Assembly: GCF_003001675.1 (NCBI RefSeq) | Contig: NZ_PVYW01000001.1 | Span: 496,001 to 560,000, forward strand | Direction: 5' to 3' | Length of the DNA stretch: 64,000 nucleotides | Source: Cohnella sp. SGD-V74 | GTDB taxonomy: Bacteria > Bacillota > Bacilli > Paenibacillales > Paenibacillaceae | Shown here: positions 43,114-51,795 of the stretch, one piece after another | Layout of the letters: the number at the start of each line of letters is the position of its first letter | How positions within the stretch are numbered: the stretch's first letter is position 1 | Made by a program: the position numbers and the translations under genes | The notes under the pieces: model-generated | Seen by the model: the letters and a program-made list of their open reading frames with translations, nothing else | Told to the model about the DNA's origin: nothing | Databases searched by the model: none

Positions 43114-44082
43114 TTAGTTACCCAGGAATCCTTTTTTGAAGATGTCCAGCAAATATTCGAGCGTAGTCGGATCGCTGTACGACGACGCTTCCGTGTCGAT
43201 CTCGATCACTTGGTTGTTTTTGACCGCGGGAATGTTCTTCCAAGTTTCCGAATCCAGGAAGGCGCCGTTGCCTTCCTTGTTCTTGCTCAGCACGATGAAG
43301 TCGCCGGCGTATTCGGGAACCACTTCCTGGGACAGCGTGTAGTAGCCCGGCTCCAGCGCGTCCTGTTCGACTTTGGCCGGCATTTTCAGCCCCATCGCCT
43401 GATACAGAATCTCGGTGCCGCGCGCCCAGTTGTTGCCGAATACGTAGACGTCCTTCAGGTCGTATTCGAAGACGGATACGGTCACGTTCTCGCCGTACTT
43501 CGCTTTGATCTCGTCGCCGGCCGCTTTGGCCCTGCTCGTGAAATCGTCGATCCAAGCTTGCGTCTCCGTTTCCTTGCTCAGCAGCTTGCCGATCTCGAGC
43601 TGCTGGGCCAGATAGTCCAGCTTGCCCCATGTGTATACGATGGTCGGAGCGATCTCGCTCATCTTGTCGAGGTTGTTCATCCAGGAACCGGCAATGATCA
43701 GATCGGGATCGAGCTCGATGATCTTCTCCAGATCGGCGTCGGATACGGTTTCCACGTTGGCCGTTTTGTCGGCGAACAGAGGGTTTTTCTTCGTCCACTC
43801 GTCTACTCCGATCAGCTTGCCGTCCAAGGAAATAATATTAGGAGCGTTCGTCAGACCGATAATGCGCTGCGGGTTGGCCGGAATTTCCACCGGACCGTTC
43901 TCGGATTCGTAGATGACGGTTCCGGCAGACGCTTCCTGGCTCGGAGCTTCGCTGCTGGCTGGAGCGCTGCTCTCCGGAGCGGCGCTGCCCGACGGGCTGC
44001 TCGATTGTTCCTGCTTGTTGCCGCCGCATGCGCTAACGATCAGAACGAGCAGCAGTACGACGGGTAGAAATGCTTTTTTCAT
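43114..44082 (-). CDS. Siderophore-binding lipoprotein, stand-alone
   Basis: A 322-residue FecB/FhuD-type receptor. Start at 44082 (MKKAFLPVVL) follows AGAGGGG; the frame extends upstream only through the promoter and Fur region. The lipobox is VSAC (Cys19), then a Ser/Ala linker and IGLTNAPNIISLDGKLIGVDE, LDPDLIIAGSW and AGDFIVLSKNKEG in the mature part. No permease or ATPase gene adjoins it; it must serve permeases encoded elsewhere, perhaps those at 24009-26043. It has an excellent Fur box. Confidence 0.92.
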   Translation of the reverse strand: MKKAFLPVVLLLVLIVSACGGNKQEQSSSPSGSAAPESSAPASSEAPSQEASAGTVIYESENGPVEIPANPQRIIGLTNAPNIISLDGKLIGVDEWTKKNPLFADKTANVETVSDADLEKIIELDPDLIIAGSWMNNLDKMSEIAPTIVYTWGKLDYLAQQLEIGKLLSKETETQAWIDDFTSRAKAAGDEIKAKYGENVTVSVFEYDLKDVYVFGNNWARGTEILYQAMGLKMPAKVEQDALEPGYYTLSQEVVPEYAGDFIVLSKNKEGNGAFLDSETWKNIPAVKNNQVIEIDTEASSYSDPTTLEYLLDIFKKGFLGN

Positions 44083-44121
44083 GTTGATGTCCCCTCTATC
44101 CCTATGTCTTGTATAGTCGAC

Positions 44122-44140
44122 GATAATGAGAATCATTGTC
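44122..44140 (-). promoter_or_regulatory. Fur box of the stand-alone siderophore lipoprotein
   Basis: GATAATGAGAATCATTGTC matches the 19-base Fur consensus at 17 positions, the best match in this window. It lies 40-58 bases upstream of the start at 44082. Confidence 0.88.
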
Positions 44141-44253
44141 GTTTCGCACATTATTATCATATAGATTATTGGGGAATTGTCAAGCTCCAATTGCGATATT
44201 CCCGCGTCCCGAGCGCTCTCCCGCCTTTCTTCGCCGCGCTTCGGAATACCGAA

Positions 44254-44300
44254 AGAGCCTTCTCGTCCGCCGCGAAAGTCGGGAAGAACGAGAAGGCTCT
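44254..44300 (-). terminator. Hairpin terminator after ydjO
   Basis: AGAGCCTTCTCGT and ACGAGAAGGCTCT form a perfect 13-base stem with a 21-base loop. On the minus strand TTTCGG follows, a weak T-run. It lies 44 bases after the stop of the YdjO-like gene. Confidence 0.7.
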
Positions 44301-44343
44301 CGATAAATAACAGTTAGAATAATTGCGGCCGTCGGCGGGGTGA

Positions 44344-44559
44344 TTACCAGGCGCTCGCTTCGTCTTTGCTCTTGCGGGGGCTCTTGTGCTTCTTGATCAG
44401 CTTGGGCAAGTGCTTGATGCCCCGCACCATGCCGCCTTTGCACATCGGGCATTCCGGCGAAGCGGACGAGGCCAGTTCCTCCCGGACCCATACTTTGCAT
44501 TCCGCATTTCGGCAGCGCCAGATCGGCACCGGCGACAATTCGGGCTTAACGGATTCCAT
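44344..44559 (-). CDS. ydjO: Cold-inducible protein YdjO-like, zinc-ribbon
   Basis: A 71-residue protein. The spacing W-x-C-x4-C-x2-W-x-R-x4-ASS-x2-P-x-CPMC, with M and GI then L after it, matches Bacillus YdjO along its length. The four Cys should bind one zinc. YdjO is reported as cold-induced in B. subtilis, with unknown function. The ATG at 44559 (MESVKP) has GGAG seven bases before it; a longer frame starts 14 codons earlier. The C-terminus is Lys-rich. Confidence 0.85.
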   Translation of the reverse strand: MESVKPELSPVPIWRCRNAECKVWVREELASSASPECPMCKGGMVRGIKHLPKLIKKHKSPRKSKDEASAW

Positions 44560-44637
44560 ATTCGTGCTCCACCTCCGCGGATGTAAGATACCCGTATTCA
44601 TCCGGTTCCATGCTATTCAATTTCGTTCCCATAACGC

Positions 44638-45261
44638 CTATTGAAGCCCATGCTCCTCCCGGATCTTGTACAGGCCTTGCAGCAGCATATCGGCCGGATC
44701 ACGATTCAGAAGCAAGTGCGTAAACAGCAGATGGAGGGGAATCGCGCATACATTGTTTCCGTCCCGTACGGCCGGAAATCCGGTTTCGAAGACGGGGCCG
44801 TGCTCTTGGTTCCAAGCCAGTCCGGCATGCACCTGTTCCGGCGCGAACTCTTCGGTGACCGCTTTAATGCATTGGGGAACGAGCACGTTGTCGATCAGCC
44901 CTCTCGCTTCCGCTTCGTTCGCGGGAGGTTTCGGAAACGGTTTGCCCCCTTTGTCTTTCATCAGATCGACGAAAAACGACGCCATCCATTCCGAGGGATT
45001 GCCTTCTCCCTGAAACTTGGCAACCAGCTCGCGAAGGAAAAATCCGCATTCATAGCCGTCGTTCGCTTCGTCCTTGACCTGAAAGACGAAAACCGGACCA
45101 TAGATGTCCTGGTTCAACACTTGCCCTTCCACATGCTCGAAGTGCATTCTTAGCGCGACAAGGCCGTTATGGTGGACCGCCTTGACCAGCTCGGCAAATT
45201 TCTCGTCCTTGTTCGGCGCTTGGCCGTCGTTTGCCGTGTTCGTTGTCTCATTATTAGTCAT
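44638..45261 (-). CDS. Hypothetical protein, 207 residues
   Basis: A soluble protein with no signal or membrane segment. The N-terminus is polar (MTNNETTNTANDGQAPNKDE). The centre shows alternating strands (LVALRMHFEHVEGQVL, GPVFVFQVKDE) and helices (CGFFLRELVAKF). The C-terminal part contains CAIPLHLLFTHLLLNRDPAD. Composition is acidic. I do not recognise the family. It lies between ydjO and an SDR gene on the same strand; a weak GGGTGAG precedes the ATG. Confidence 0.75.
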   Translation of the reverse strand: MTNNETTNTANDGQAPNKDEKFAELVKAVHHNGLVALRMHFEHVEGQVLNQDIYGPVFVFQVKDEANDGYECGFFLRELVAKFQGEGNPSEWMASFFVDLMKDKGGKPFPKPPANEAEARGLIDNVLVPQCIKAVTEEFAPEQVHAGLAWNQEHGPVFETGFPAVRDGNNVCAIPLHLLFTHLLLNRDPADMLLQGLYKIREEHGLQ

Positions 45262-45358
45262 TGTCTGCTCACCCGCTTCCCATCATACCACGAAATGAGA
45301 AGTTGTCCTACTCGGAGAGCGGCATCCAAATCCTTCTTTTTCGCAGCGCGTACGCCGT

Positions 45359-46123
45359 TCAGATCAGCATGCCGCCGGAAGCTTCCACTCTCTGCGCGTT
45401 GACCCAGCCCATGTCGGCCGTGCAGAGGGAAGCGATCACCCCGCCGATGTCGTCGGGCTCGCCGACTCTGCCCAGCGCGATCATCGATCCGATGCGCTCC
45501 CTCGCCGCCGGATTGTCCCTTGTCACGCCTCCGCCGAAGTCCGTCGCAATCGCCCCGGGAGCGATCGTGTTCACCCGGATGCCTCTGCCGCCCCATTCCT
45601 TGGCCATGTACTTCGTCAAAATTTCGACCGCGCCTTTCATCGCCGCGTACGCGCCGTAGCCTTCCAGCGAAAAGCGGGTCAGACCCGTCGAAACGTTGAT
45701 GACGCTCCCGTTGTCGGCAATGCGGGGCAGCAGCTTCTGCGTCAAGAATAACACGCCCTTCACGTGCACGTTCATCAAGCTGTCGAACTGCTCTTCCGTC
45801 GTGCTGGCCAGAGGCGCGTTGATCCCGAAGCCGGCGTTGTTGGTCAGAAAATCGAACTGCTCCCTCCCCCATTTCTCCCGCAGCAGATCGGCCAGCCGGG
45901 ATTCGAACGCGCCGAAGGACGCCGTGTCTCCCGCGTCAAGCTGCAAGGCCGCGGCCCGGCCGCCGGTCCGTTCGATCTCCCGGACGACCGCTTCGGCCTC
46001 CTCGTTCCGGGTATGATAAGTGACGATGACGTCGATGTTTTTGCGGGAAAGCGCGAGCGCGGCGTTCTTGCCGAGTCCGCGGCTTCCTCCGGTAACCAGT
46101 GCGATTTTACGGAAGTCGTTCAT
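45359..46123 (-). CDS. SDR oxidoreductase under MerR control
   Basis: A 254-residue classical short-chain dehydrogenase. It has the Rossmann loop TGGSRGLGKN, NNAG, catalytic Ser in INVSTGL, the YxxxK pair in YGAYAAMKGA, and PGAIATDF. ATG at 46123 follows AAGGAGAAGG. It is divergent from the MerR regulator gene; the promoter has a MerR-type 19-base spacer, so its expression is expected to depend on that regulator. The substrate is unknown. Confidence 0.92.
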   Translation of the reverse strand: MNDFRKIALVTGGSRGLGKNAALALSRKNIDVIVTYHTRNEEAEAVVREIERTGGRAAALQLDAGDTASFGAFESRLADLLREKWGREQFDFLTNNAGFGINAPLASTTEEQFDSLMNVHVKGVLFLTQKLLPRIADNGSVINVSTGLTRFSLEGYGAYAAMKGAVEILTKYMAKEWGGRGIRVNTIAPGAIATDFGGGVTRDNPAARERIGSMIALGRVGEPDDIGGVIASLCTADMGWVNAQRVEASGGMLI

Positions 46124-46158
46124 ATTCGATCCTTCTCCTTTTGTCATGAAATGACCTC

Positions 46159-46219
46159 TTGATCCGCCTTGATTCGCGGTCTATAGTGAAGATATCACTT
46201 AGAGTTCACTCGAAGTCAA
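46159..46219. promoter_or_regulatory. Overlapping divergent promoters with MerR operator
   Basis: Minus strand: TTGACT (46214-46219) and TATCTT (46189-46194) are 19 bases apart, the overlong spacing that MerR proteins correct. The dyad ACTT-N2-AGT-N2-ACT-N2-AAGT fills most of the spacer. Plus strand: TTGATC (46159-46164) and TATAGT (46182-46187) are 17 bases apart and serve the MerR gene. The two start regions overlap. Confidence 0.82.
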
Positions 46220-46237
46220 CCTATGGAGATGAAGAAA

Positions 46238-46645
46238 ATGAACTATACCATTAACGAGGCGGCCCGACAGTTCGGTCTGACCGCTCACACGCTGCGTTAC
46301 TACGACAAGGAGGGACTTCTTCCCTTCATCGGAAGAGGCAAGTCCGGCAACCGCACGTTCAGCGAGCAGGACCTGCAATGGCTTGCGCTGATCTGCTGCT
46401 TGAAGGATACCGGCATGCCGATCAAGGAAATCAAGACGTACAGCGACCTGTGCGTCGAAGGCGGCGCAACGGCGGAAACCCGTAAAACGATCCTGCAGTC
46501 GCACCGTGCCGAAGTGGCGAGACAGATCGACGAGCTGCAAAAAAATCTCGGGCTCATCGACGCGAAAATCGCTTCGTACGACGATCCCGAGAGGCTTAAA
46601 ATGATGGAAGAGCATGCGCGCATGAGCAAAGAACGGACGGAATAA
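46238..46645 (+). CDS. MerR-family regulator
   Basis: A 135-residue regulator. The winged HTH is MNYTINEAARQFGLTAHTLRYYDKEGLLP (one continuous start, residues 1-29), followed by a GNRTFSEQDLQWL wing and a coiled-coil dimerisation helix (about 75-115). There is no Cys-rich metal site, so it is an organic-ligand or stress type. The ATG at 46238 is preferred because GGAG lies nine bases before it; an in-frame ATG at 46223 is less well placed. It should activate the divergent SDR gene. Confidence 0.9.
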   Translation: MNYTINEAARQFGLTAHTLRYYDKEGLLPFIGRGKSGNRTFSEQDLQWLALICCLKDTGMPIKEIKTYSDLCVEGGATAETRKTILQSHRAEVARQIDELQKNLGLIDAKIASYDDPERLKMMEEHARMSKERTE

Positions 46646-46740
46646 GCTAATCTGCGCGTCCGGCAGCAGGTATTATCGAGATACATCCCCGTTCTTGTTC
46701 ATCGATAATGCCATCTGTTCCCAATCGCTCCGGGGCTCCG

Positions 46741-47556
46741 TTACGTCCGGCGCATATACGCCCGCACCGTGATCGGAGCGAAGATCGCCACGATGACGGC
46801 GGCCCCGAGCAGGGAAATGCCGAGATCCCAGCCTGCCGTTCCGGAGTTGGCCAGCTCGCGGACAGCCGTTACGAGATGCGAGACCGGATTGATGTTGACG
46901 AACCATTGCAGCCACTTCGGCATCGTCTCTACCGGCACGAAGGCGTTGGACAGAAACGTGAGCGGGAACAGCACGATCATTGAAATCCCCTGCACGCTCG
47001 AGGCGGTGCGGGCGATGACGCCGAAGAAAGCGAAAATCCAGCTGATCGCCCACGAGCAGAAAATGACCAGCACCGCCGCAAGGGCGACATGCTCCAGGCC
47101 TCCGTCCGGACGATAGCCCATCAAATAGCCCATGGTAAAGGTAAGCACGGTGGCGATCGTATAGCGGATTGTGTCGGCCAGCAAAGCCCCGGCCAGCGGC
47201 GCGATTCGCGCGATCGGCAGCGACTTGAACCGGTCGAACACGCCTTTGTCCATATCCTCGCGCAATTGCACGCCGGTCACGATCGAGGTCGTAATGACGG
47301 TCTGAACGAGGATGCCCGGAATAATGACGGGCAAGTAGCTGACGACGTCGCCGGAGATCGCCCCGCCGAAAATGTAAGTAAACATCAGCGTGAACAAAAT
47401 CGGCTGCAGCGTAACGTCGAACAGCTGCTCCGGCGTGCGCCGGATTTTCAGCAGCCCCCGGTAAGCCATCGTTAACGAATGGCGCAGCGACTGCCCGAAG
47501 CTCGTATGGTTTTTCAATTGGCGGGCGACTCCCGCTTTGACGGATGCGGTTCTCAT
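46741..47556 (-). CDS. ABC-2 type exporter permease, DrrB-like
   Basis: A 271-residue permease with about six hydrophobic segments. LQPILFTLMFTYIFGGAI after the first helix and WIFAFFGVIARTASSVQGI in the middle are typical of the DrrB group. The start overlaps the end of the ATPase gene by four bases (ATGA type). Together they form a second DrrAB-like exporter, not closely identical to the first pair at 28271-29949. Confidence 0.94.
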   Translation of the reverse strand: MRTASVKAGVARQLKNHTSFGQSLRHSLTMAYRGLLKIRRTPEQLFDVTLQPILFTLMFTYIFGGAISGDVVSYLPVIIPGILVQTVITTSIVTGVQLREDMDKGVFDRFKSLPIARIAPLAGALLADTIRYTIATVLTFTMGYLMGYRPDGGLEHVALAAVLVIFCSWAISWIFAFFGVIARTASSVQGISMIVLFPLTFLSNAFVPVETMPKWLQWFVNINPVSHLVTAVRELANSGTAGWDLGISLLGAAVIVAIFAPITVRAYMRRT

Positions 47557-48524
47557 GCGCTTGCCTCCTCTTTGTTCTTGGCGCCTTCGCCTGTAATCGT
47601 GAGGAAAACCTCGTCAAGCGTCGGCTTCTGCACGCTCATCTCGGCCAGACGAATGCCTTTCGCGCGGAGCGCGACGAGCAAATCCGTCACCAGATCCGCA
47701 TTCGCCATCGGCGCGGTAATGACGCCGGCTTCCGACGATACGCCGGATACGGCATGGAGCACCTGCTCGATTGTGCGGCGAGTTTCCGGAACGTCCGACG
47801 CCTGCTCCACTCGCAAATGCAGCGACGAGGTTCCTACGGACGTCTTCAATTCGTCCACGGTTCCCTCGGCGACGACGCGGCCGCGGTCGATGACCGCGAT
47901 CCGGTCGGCCAACTGGTCCGCTTCGTCGAGATACTGCGTCGTCAGCAGAACGGTGGAGCCCGTCTTCACCAGCCTGCGGATCGTCTCCCACATCTGCGCG
48001 CGGGTGCGGGGGTCCAGACCGGTCGTCGGTTCGTCGAGGAAGATGAGCGGCGGCTGGGCGATCAGGCTCGCCGCGAGGTCCAGACGGCGGCGCATCCCGC
48101 CGGAGAAGTTCTTGAGCGGACGCTTCGCCGCTTCCGTCAAGCCGAATTCCTCCAGCAGCTCCTCCGCCTTGGCTTTCGCCTCCGCCCTTCCCAGCCCGAG
48201 CAGCCGGGAGAAGATCACCAAATTTTCGGTCGCGCTGAGCGATTCGTCCACCGAGGCGTATTGCCCCGTCACCCCGATCAACTGGCGGACGATCTGCGAT
48301 TCCTTGACCGCGTCGTAGCCGAAGACGCGCGCCGAACCGGCATCCGGCCGCAGCAGCGTCGCCAGCATCCGGATCGTCGTCGTCTTGCCCGCTCCGTTCG
48401 GGCCGAGCACGCCGTATATCGAACCTGCCCGCACCTTCAAGTCCACTCCGTCTACCGCCCGATTATCGCCGAACACTTTGACAAGCCCGTGCGCTTCGAC
48501 GGCCCATTCGTTGTTTTTATACAT
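47553..48524 (-). CDS. ABC exporter ATP-binding protein, DrrA-like
   Basis: A 323-residue ATPase: Walker A GPNGAGKTT (about 38-46), signature FSGGMRRRLDLA, Walker B PLIFLDEPTTGLD, plus the ~100-residue DrrA C-terminal domain. AAGGGAGG lies six bases before the ATG. No regulator gene adjoins it; upstream (48560-48600) there are two GTTCATA direct repeats on the minus strand that could bind one. The substrate is unknown. Confidence 0.94.
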   Translation of the reverse strand: MYKNNEWAVEAHGLVKVFGDNRAVDGVDLKVRAGSIYGVLGPNGAGKTTTIRMLATLLRPDAGSARVFGYDAVKESQIVRQLIGVTGQYASVDESLSATENLVIFSRLLGLGRAEAKAKAEELLEEFGLTEAAKRPLKNFSGGMRRRLDLAASLIAQPPLIFLDEPTTGLDPRTRAQMWETIRRLVKTGSTVLLTTQYLDEADQLADRIAVIDRGRVVAEGTVDELKTSVGTSSLHLRVEQASDVPETRRTIEQVLHAVSGVSSEAGVITAPMANADLVTDLLVALRAKGIRLAEMSVQKPTLDEVFLTITGEGAKNKEEASA

Positions 48525-48790
48525 CGTAATTCCTCCCTTAATGGCTCAACACTTAGAAAAATAACTCACGTTTATGAACTGAGTATGAACGGTTCCGTCG
48601 CTCTGGCCGGTTTCTTTTTCTATTGTAAGAAGAGAGGGGCCGCCGTTAAACCTGCCGAAGAACGGTTTGAATTCATTCCCGGGAATGAGGCCGGCGTCGT
48701 TCCGAAGAAGGGAGATTGTCATGCGTCGCCGGGAGAATCGTGATACAATTCAATTTTAGAGCGACTAGTATTCAGGAGGCGATTTACCGA

Positions 48791-49861
48791 ATGACAACCC
48801 GAACGTTTGCCTTTATCGGCTCTTATGCGGAAGAGAGCAGCCCTGGCCTGTACGCCTGCTCCTACGACGAGCGGACCGGCCGGTTAACGCTGCTCGACCG
48901 GGCGGACGGCCTGCCCAATCCGACGTTCCTCGTTCCGGACGAAGAGAGGAAGACGATCTACGCCATTACCGAGAGCAAGGACGAGGAAGGCCGCCGAGTG
49001 GGCGCCGCCGCCTCGTACCGATTCGATCCGGAGGCGGGGAAGCTGCAGCGGCTGAACGTGGAAGCGACGACTCCCGCGACGACGTGTCATATCGAGCTGG
49101 ATCGCACGCGGCGCCTCGCGATCACGTCAAGCTATCATGGCGGCCTGCTCGGCGTCTCGCCCATTCTCGACGACGGCCGCATCGGTCCGGCGGTCCAAGT
49201 TCATCGGCATGAAGGCTCAAGCGCGCTGCCGGTGCAATCCCAAGCGAGAGTCCATTCGGCCGTCGTCGACCGGAACAATCGTTACGCCGTCGTCTCCGAC
49301 CTCGGGCTGGACAAGGTGTTCGTCTACGAGATCGATGCCGCCGGCGAATCGTTATCCCTTCGCAGCGAGACAAGCGTCGCCCCGGGCTCTGGCCCGCGCC
49401 ACTTCGTCTTCCATCCCGAGCTGCCTTACGGCTACGGCATTAACGAGCTGAACGGCACGATCACCGTCTACGCGTTCGACGCAGATGCGGGGACGCTGAG
49501 CGTTGCGCAGACGATCTCCACGCTGCCTGACGGCTACGAGGGAGACAACGCCTGCGCGGACATCCACCTGTCCCCCGACGGCCGATTCCTGTACGGCTCC
49601 AACCGCGGGCACGACAGCATCGCGGTATACCAAGTCGATGCCGCGGACGGCAGCTTGACGCTGGTCGAGCACGCGCCGACGCTCGGCGGTCACCCGCGCA
49701 ACTTCGCCGTCTCTCCGGACGGACGGTTCGTGCTCGTCGCCAATCGCGACGGCAACCATATCGTGACGTTCGCCCGCGACGCCGAGAGCGGCAAGCTTCA
49801 GCCGGCCGGCATCGAGCTCGAAGCGTCCAAGCCGGTCTGCGTGCGCTTCGCGCAATATTGA
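48791..49861 (+). CDS. Lactonase-fold (YkgB-like) seven-bladed propeller protein
   Basis: A 356-residue protein of the lactonase family (PF10282-type), which includes 6-phosphogluconolactonases of the propeller class. It starts FAFIGSYAEE and has repeated blades with GSGPRHFVFHP, DIHLSPDGRFLYGSNRGHDSI and GGHPRNFAVSPDGRFVLVANRDG, the most conserved strand pairs and active-site His/Arg. ATG at 48791 is preceded by AGGAGG, eleven bases away. It is monocistronic with a hairpin after it. A role in the oxidative pentose phosphate pathway is likely but other sugar lactones are possible. Confidence 0.88.
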   Translation: MTTRTFAFIGSYAEESSPGLYACSYDERTGRLTLLDRADGLPNPTFLVPDEERKTIYAITESKDEEGRRVGAAASYRFDPEAGKLQRLNVEATTPATTCHIELDRTRRLAITSSYHGGLLGVSPILDDGRIGPAVQVHRHEGSSALPVQSQARVHSAVVDRNNRYAVVSDLGLDKVFVYEIDAAGESLSLRSETSVAPGSGPRHFVFHPELPYGYGINELNGTITVYAFDADAGTLSVAQTISTLPDGYEGDNACADIHLSPDGRFLYGSNRGHDSIAVYQVDAADGSLTLVEHAPTLGGHPRNFAVSPDGRFVLVANRDGNHIVTFARDAESGKLQPAGIELEASKPVCVRFAQY

Positions 49862-49867
49862 TAGAAG

Positions 49868-49906
49868 AAATGGCGACATAGGGATGACCTCCCTATGTCG
49901 CCATTT
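49868..49906. terminator. Hairpin after the lactonase-fold gene
   Basis: AAATGGCGACATAGGG and CCCTATGTCGCCATTT form a perfect 16-base stem with a seven-base loop, six bases after the stop. The run of T after it is short, so it may act in both directions or mainly stabilise the mRNA end. Confidence 0.75.
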
Positions 49907-49998
49907 CTCGATTTCAGTCTACTGTAGCTTTCTTTAGCAAGTTGTGGGCAAGCGCAAGTCATCAAGGACTGCGTCAGGTTTATTTTCTCCGGATTTCT

Positions 49999-51723
49999 TT
50001 ACGGTTCCAGACTCGCGACCAACTCGTCATAGGTTTTCTTGTAGTAGTCGAACACTTCGGCCGCGCCTTTGGAAGAGTATGCGTCCAGGAAGTCCTGCTT
50101 GGCCTTCTCGTAAGCGTCATCCGTCTTCTGGTAAATGATTTTGGCGATATTGGCAACCAGATAAGCATCCAGCTGCTCCTTCTTCGCCTGAATGTCGGAG
50201 CCTGCCTCCGGGTTGACCGCGCTCATGAGAGACGTATCGAATTTGTAATTCGGAATGTTCGTGAACGCTTCGTTAACCGAATCGTATCCGTAGTGCTCCA
50301 TAAAATCCAGCTGCACGGGAAGCGCCATCTTCTTCAACGTCTCCGGAACATTCGTAAAGTTGACGGGATCGCCTTGCGGATCCTCGTGAGGCGTAAAGCG
50401 CGCCAGGTGAATATACTTGCCGACTCCCGTCTTCAGGTAATGGTTCGGATCGTTCTGGATGGCTTCGATTTCGGAATCCTTCAATAAAGGTACGCCGTCC
50501 GCCACATCGTACTGTTTTCCTTCCACGCCGTTTTGCAACAGCTTGGCTCCCTCGTAGGTGTACAAGTAATTAATGAATTTCATGGCCGCTTCCGGATTTT
50601 TGCTGCTCTTGGGAATGAACATCTGGTATTGGTCGCCGCTGGCGAACGCCTGAACGATGTAGATGTTCTCTTCGTTGTGATCGACCAGGAAAGGCGCGAA
50701 GCCCTTCTCGGATTGTCCGTCGGCAATAAACTGGTTGTCCGCGCCCGCCAGCGACCAATAGGCGGTAGCGGCGAAATATCTGCCCGTCTTGTATTTCTCG
50801 GATATCGCGTTAAACTTCAATGTAGCCGATTCCGGATCGAGAATGCCTCTCTGATACGCTTTGTTATAAAACTTCATCGACTCCCAGAAAATCCCTTCGG
50901 GGTCGGAGACGCGCGGCACGATTTGCTGCTTGCTCATGTCATAGTACCAATCATTGTAGTTGGCTTGGACCATTCCGCGCATATTGGCAGTGGCCTTGTC
51001 GATCATTAAGTGGCCCCAGTCGTCCGATAAATTCAAGCCCAATCCGTAATTCTTTTTGTCGAATTTGTTGACCGGTTCCAGCTTCATCATGTCCTCAAGC
51101 ACATCAAGCAAGTCGTCCAGCGTGTCCAGCTTAGGATGGTTCAACTGCTTGTACAGATCCCACCGCAAGTTCCAGGCGTTCTGGTTGACTAGCGGCGAGT
51201 AGTCGTCCCCGCCGACCTTGCCGGGCAAGTAGTACAGGCTGTGCGACTCGTCCGAGTTCATCTGCTTGTACAACGCCAGGGCTTCTCCCGCGTTCTTCTG
51301 GATGTCCTGCCCATATTGCGCCACCAAATCGTCGAGCGGCATCGCCTGACCGGAATTGTACACCTTATCGCGATCGGTAAGCGCGTTGAAGACGACGATA
51401 TCGGGCAGATCCTTCCCAGCCAGCATGACGGCGAGCTTCTGAGAGGCGTCCGTCACGTTTAACGTCGGCGTGAAATCCAATTTCACGTTCGTCCGTTTCT
51501 CCAGCTCCGCCATCACGTCATCGTTCTGGAACGGCCCCTGAAGAGCCCCGTTGTTGACCAGTCCCCCGAATATCGTTAAGGTGACGGGTTCCCCCGCTTC
51601 GTTCGAGGAAGCGCTCGGACGGTTCGAGCCCTCGCTCCCTCCTTCGTTCACTTTGCCGCTGCAGCCGAGCGCGAGTCCTGTCAACAGAACGAGCGCGAGC
51701 ATCGATAGCAAGCTCCTTTTCAT
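49999..51723 (-). CDS. Sugar-binding lipoprotein, LplA-type (large)
   Basis: A 574-residue receptor of the LplA/YtcQ kind, larger than usual family-1 proteins. The signal ends LALGC (Cys21), followed by Gly/Ser/Asn. The mature part has VTLTIFGGLVNNGAL, LEKRTNVKLDFTP and GKDLPDIVVFN. It is encoded after the two LplC/LplB-type permeases. The ligand should be the oligosaccharide on which the GH110 and GH-D-like enzymes upstream act. The region 49907-49998 downstream holds nothing clear. Confidence 0.93.
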   Translation of the reverse strand: MKRSLLSMLALVLLTGLALGCSGKVNEGGSEGSNRPSASSNEAGEPVTLTIFGGLVNNGALQGPFQNDDVMAELEKRTNVKLDFTPTLNVTDASQKLAVMLAGKDLPDIVVFNALTDRDKVYNSGQAMPLDDLVAQYGQDIQKNAGEALALYKQMNSDESHSLYYLPGKVGGDDYSPLVNQNAWNLRWDLYKQLNHPKLDTLDDLLDVLEDMMKLEPVNKFDKKNYGLGLNLSDDWGHLMIDKATANMRGMVQANYNDWYYDMSKQQIVPRVSDPEGIFWESMKFYNKAYQRGILDPESATLKFNAISEKYKTGRYFAATAYWSLAGADNQFIADGQSEKGFAPFLVDHNEENIYIVQAFASGDQYQMFIPKSSKNPEAAMKFINYLYTYEGAKLLQNGVEGKQYDVADGVPLLKDSEIEAIQNDPNHYLKTGVGKYIHLARFTPHEDPQGDPVNFTNVPETLKKMALPVQLDFMEHYGYDSVNEAFTNIPNYKFDTSLMSAVNPEAGSDIQAKKEQLDAYLVANIAKIIYQKTDDAYEKAKQDFLDAYSSKGAAEVFDYYKKTYDELVASLEP

Positions 51724-51795
51724 ATGAACCCTCCTAATTATCGTCTATATATCAGGGACTTGCGCCCCGAGATACCGCCGCTGCCGATTCGAGAA

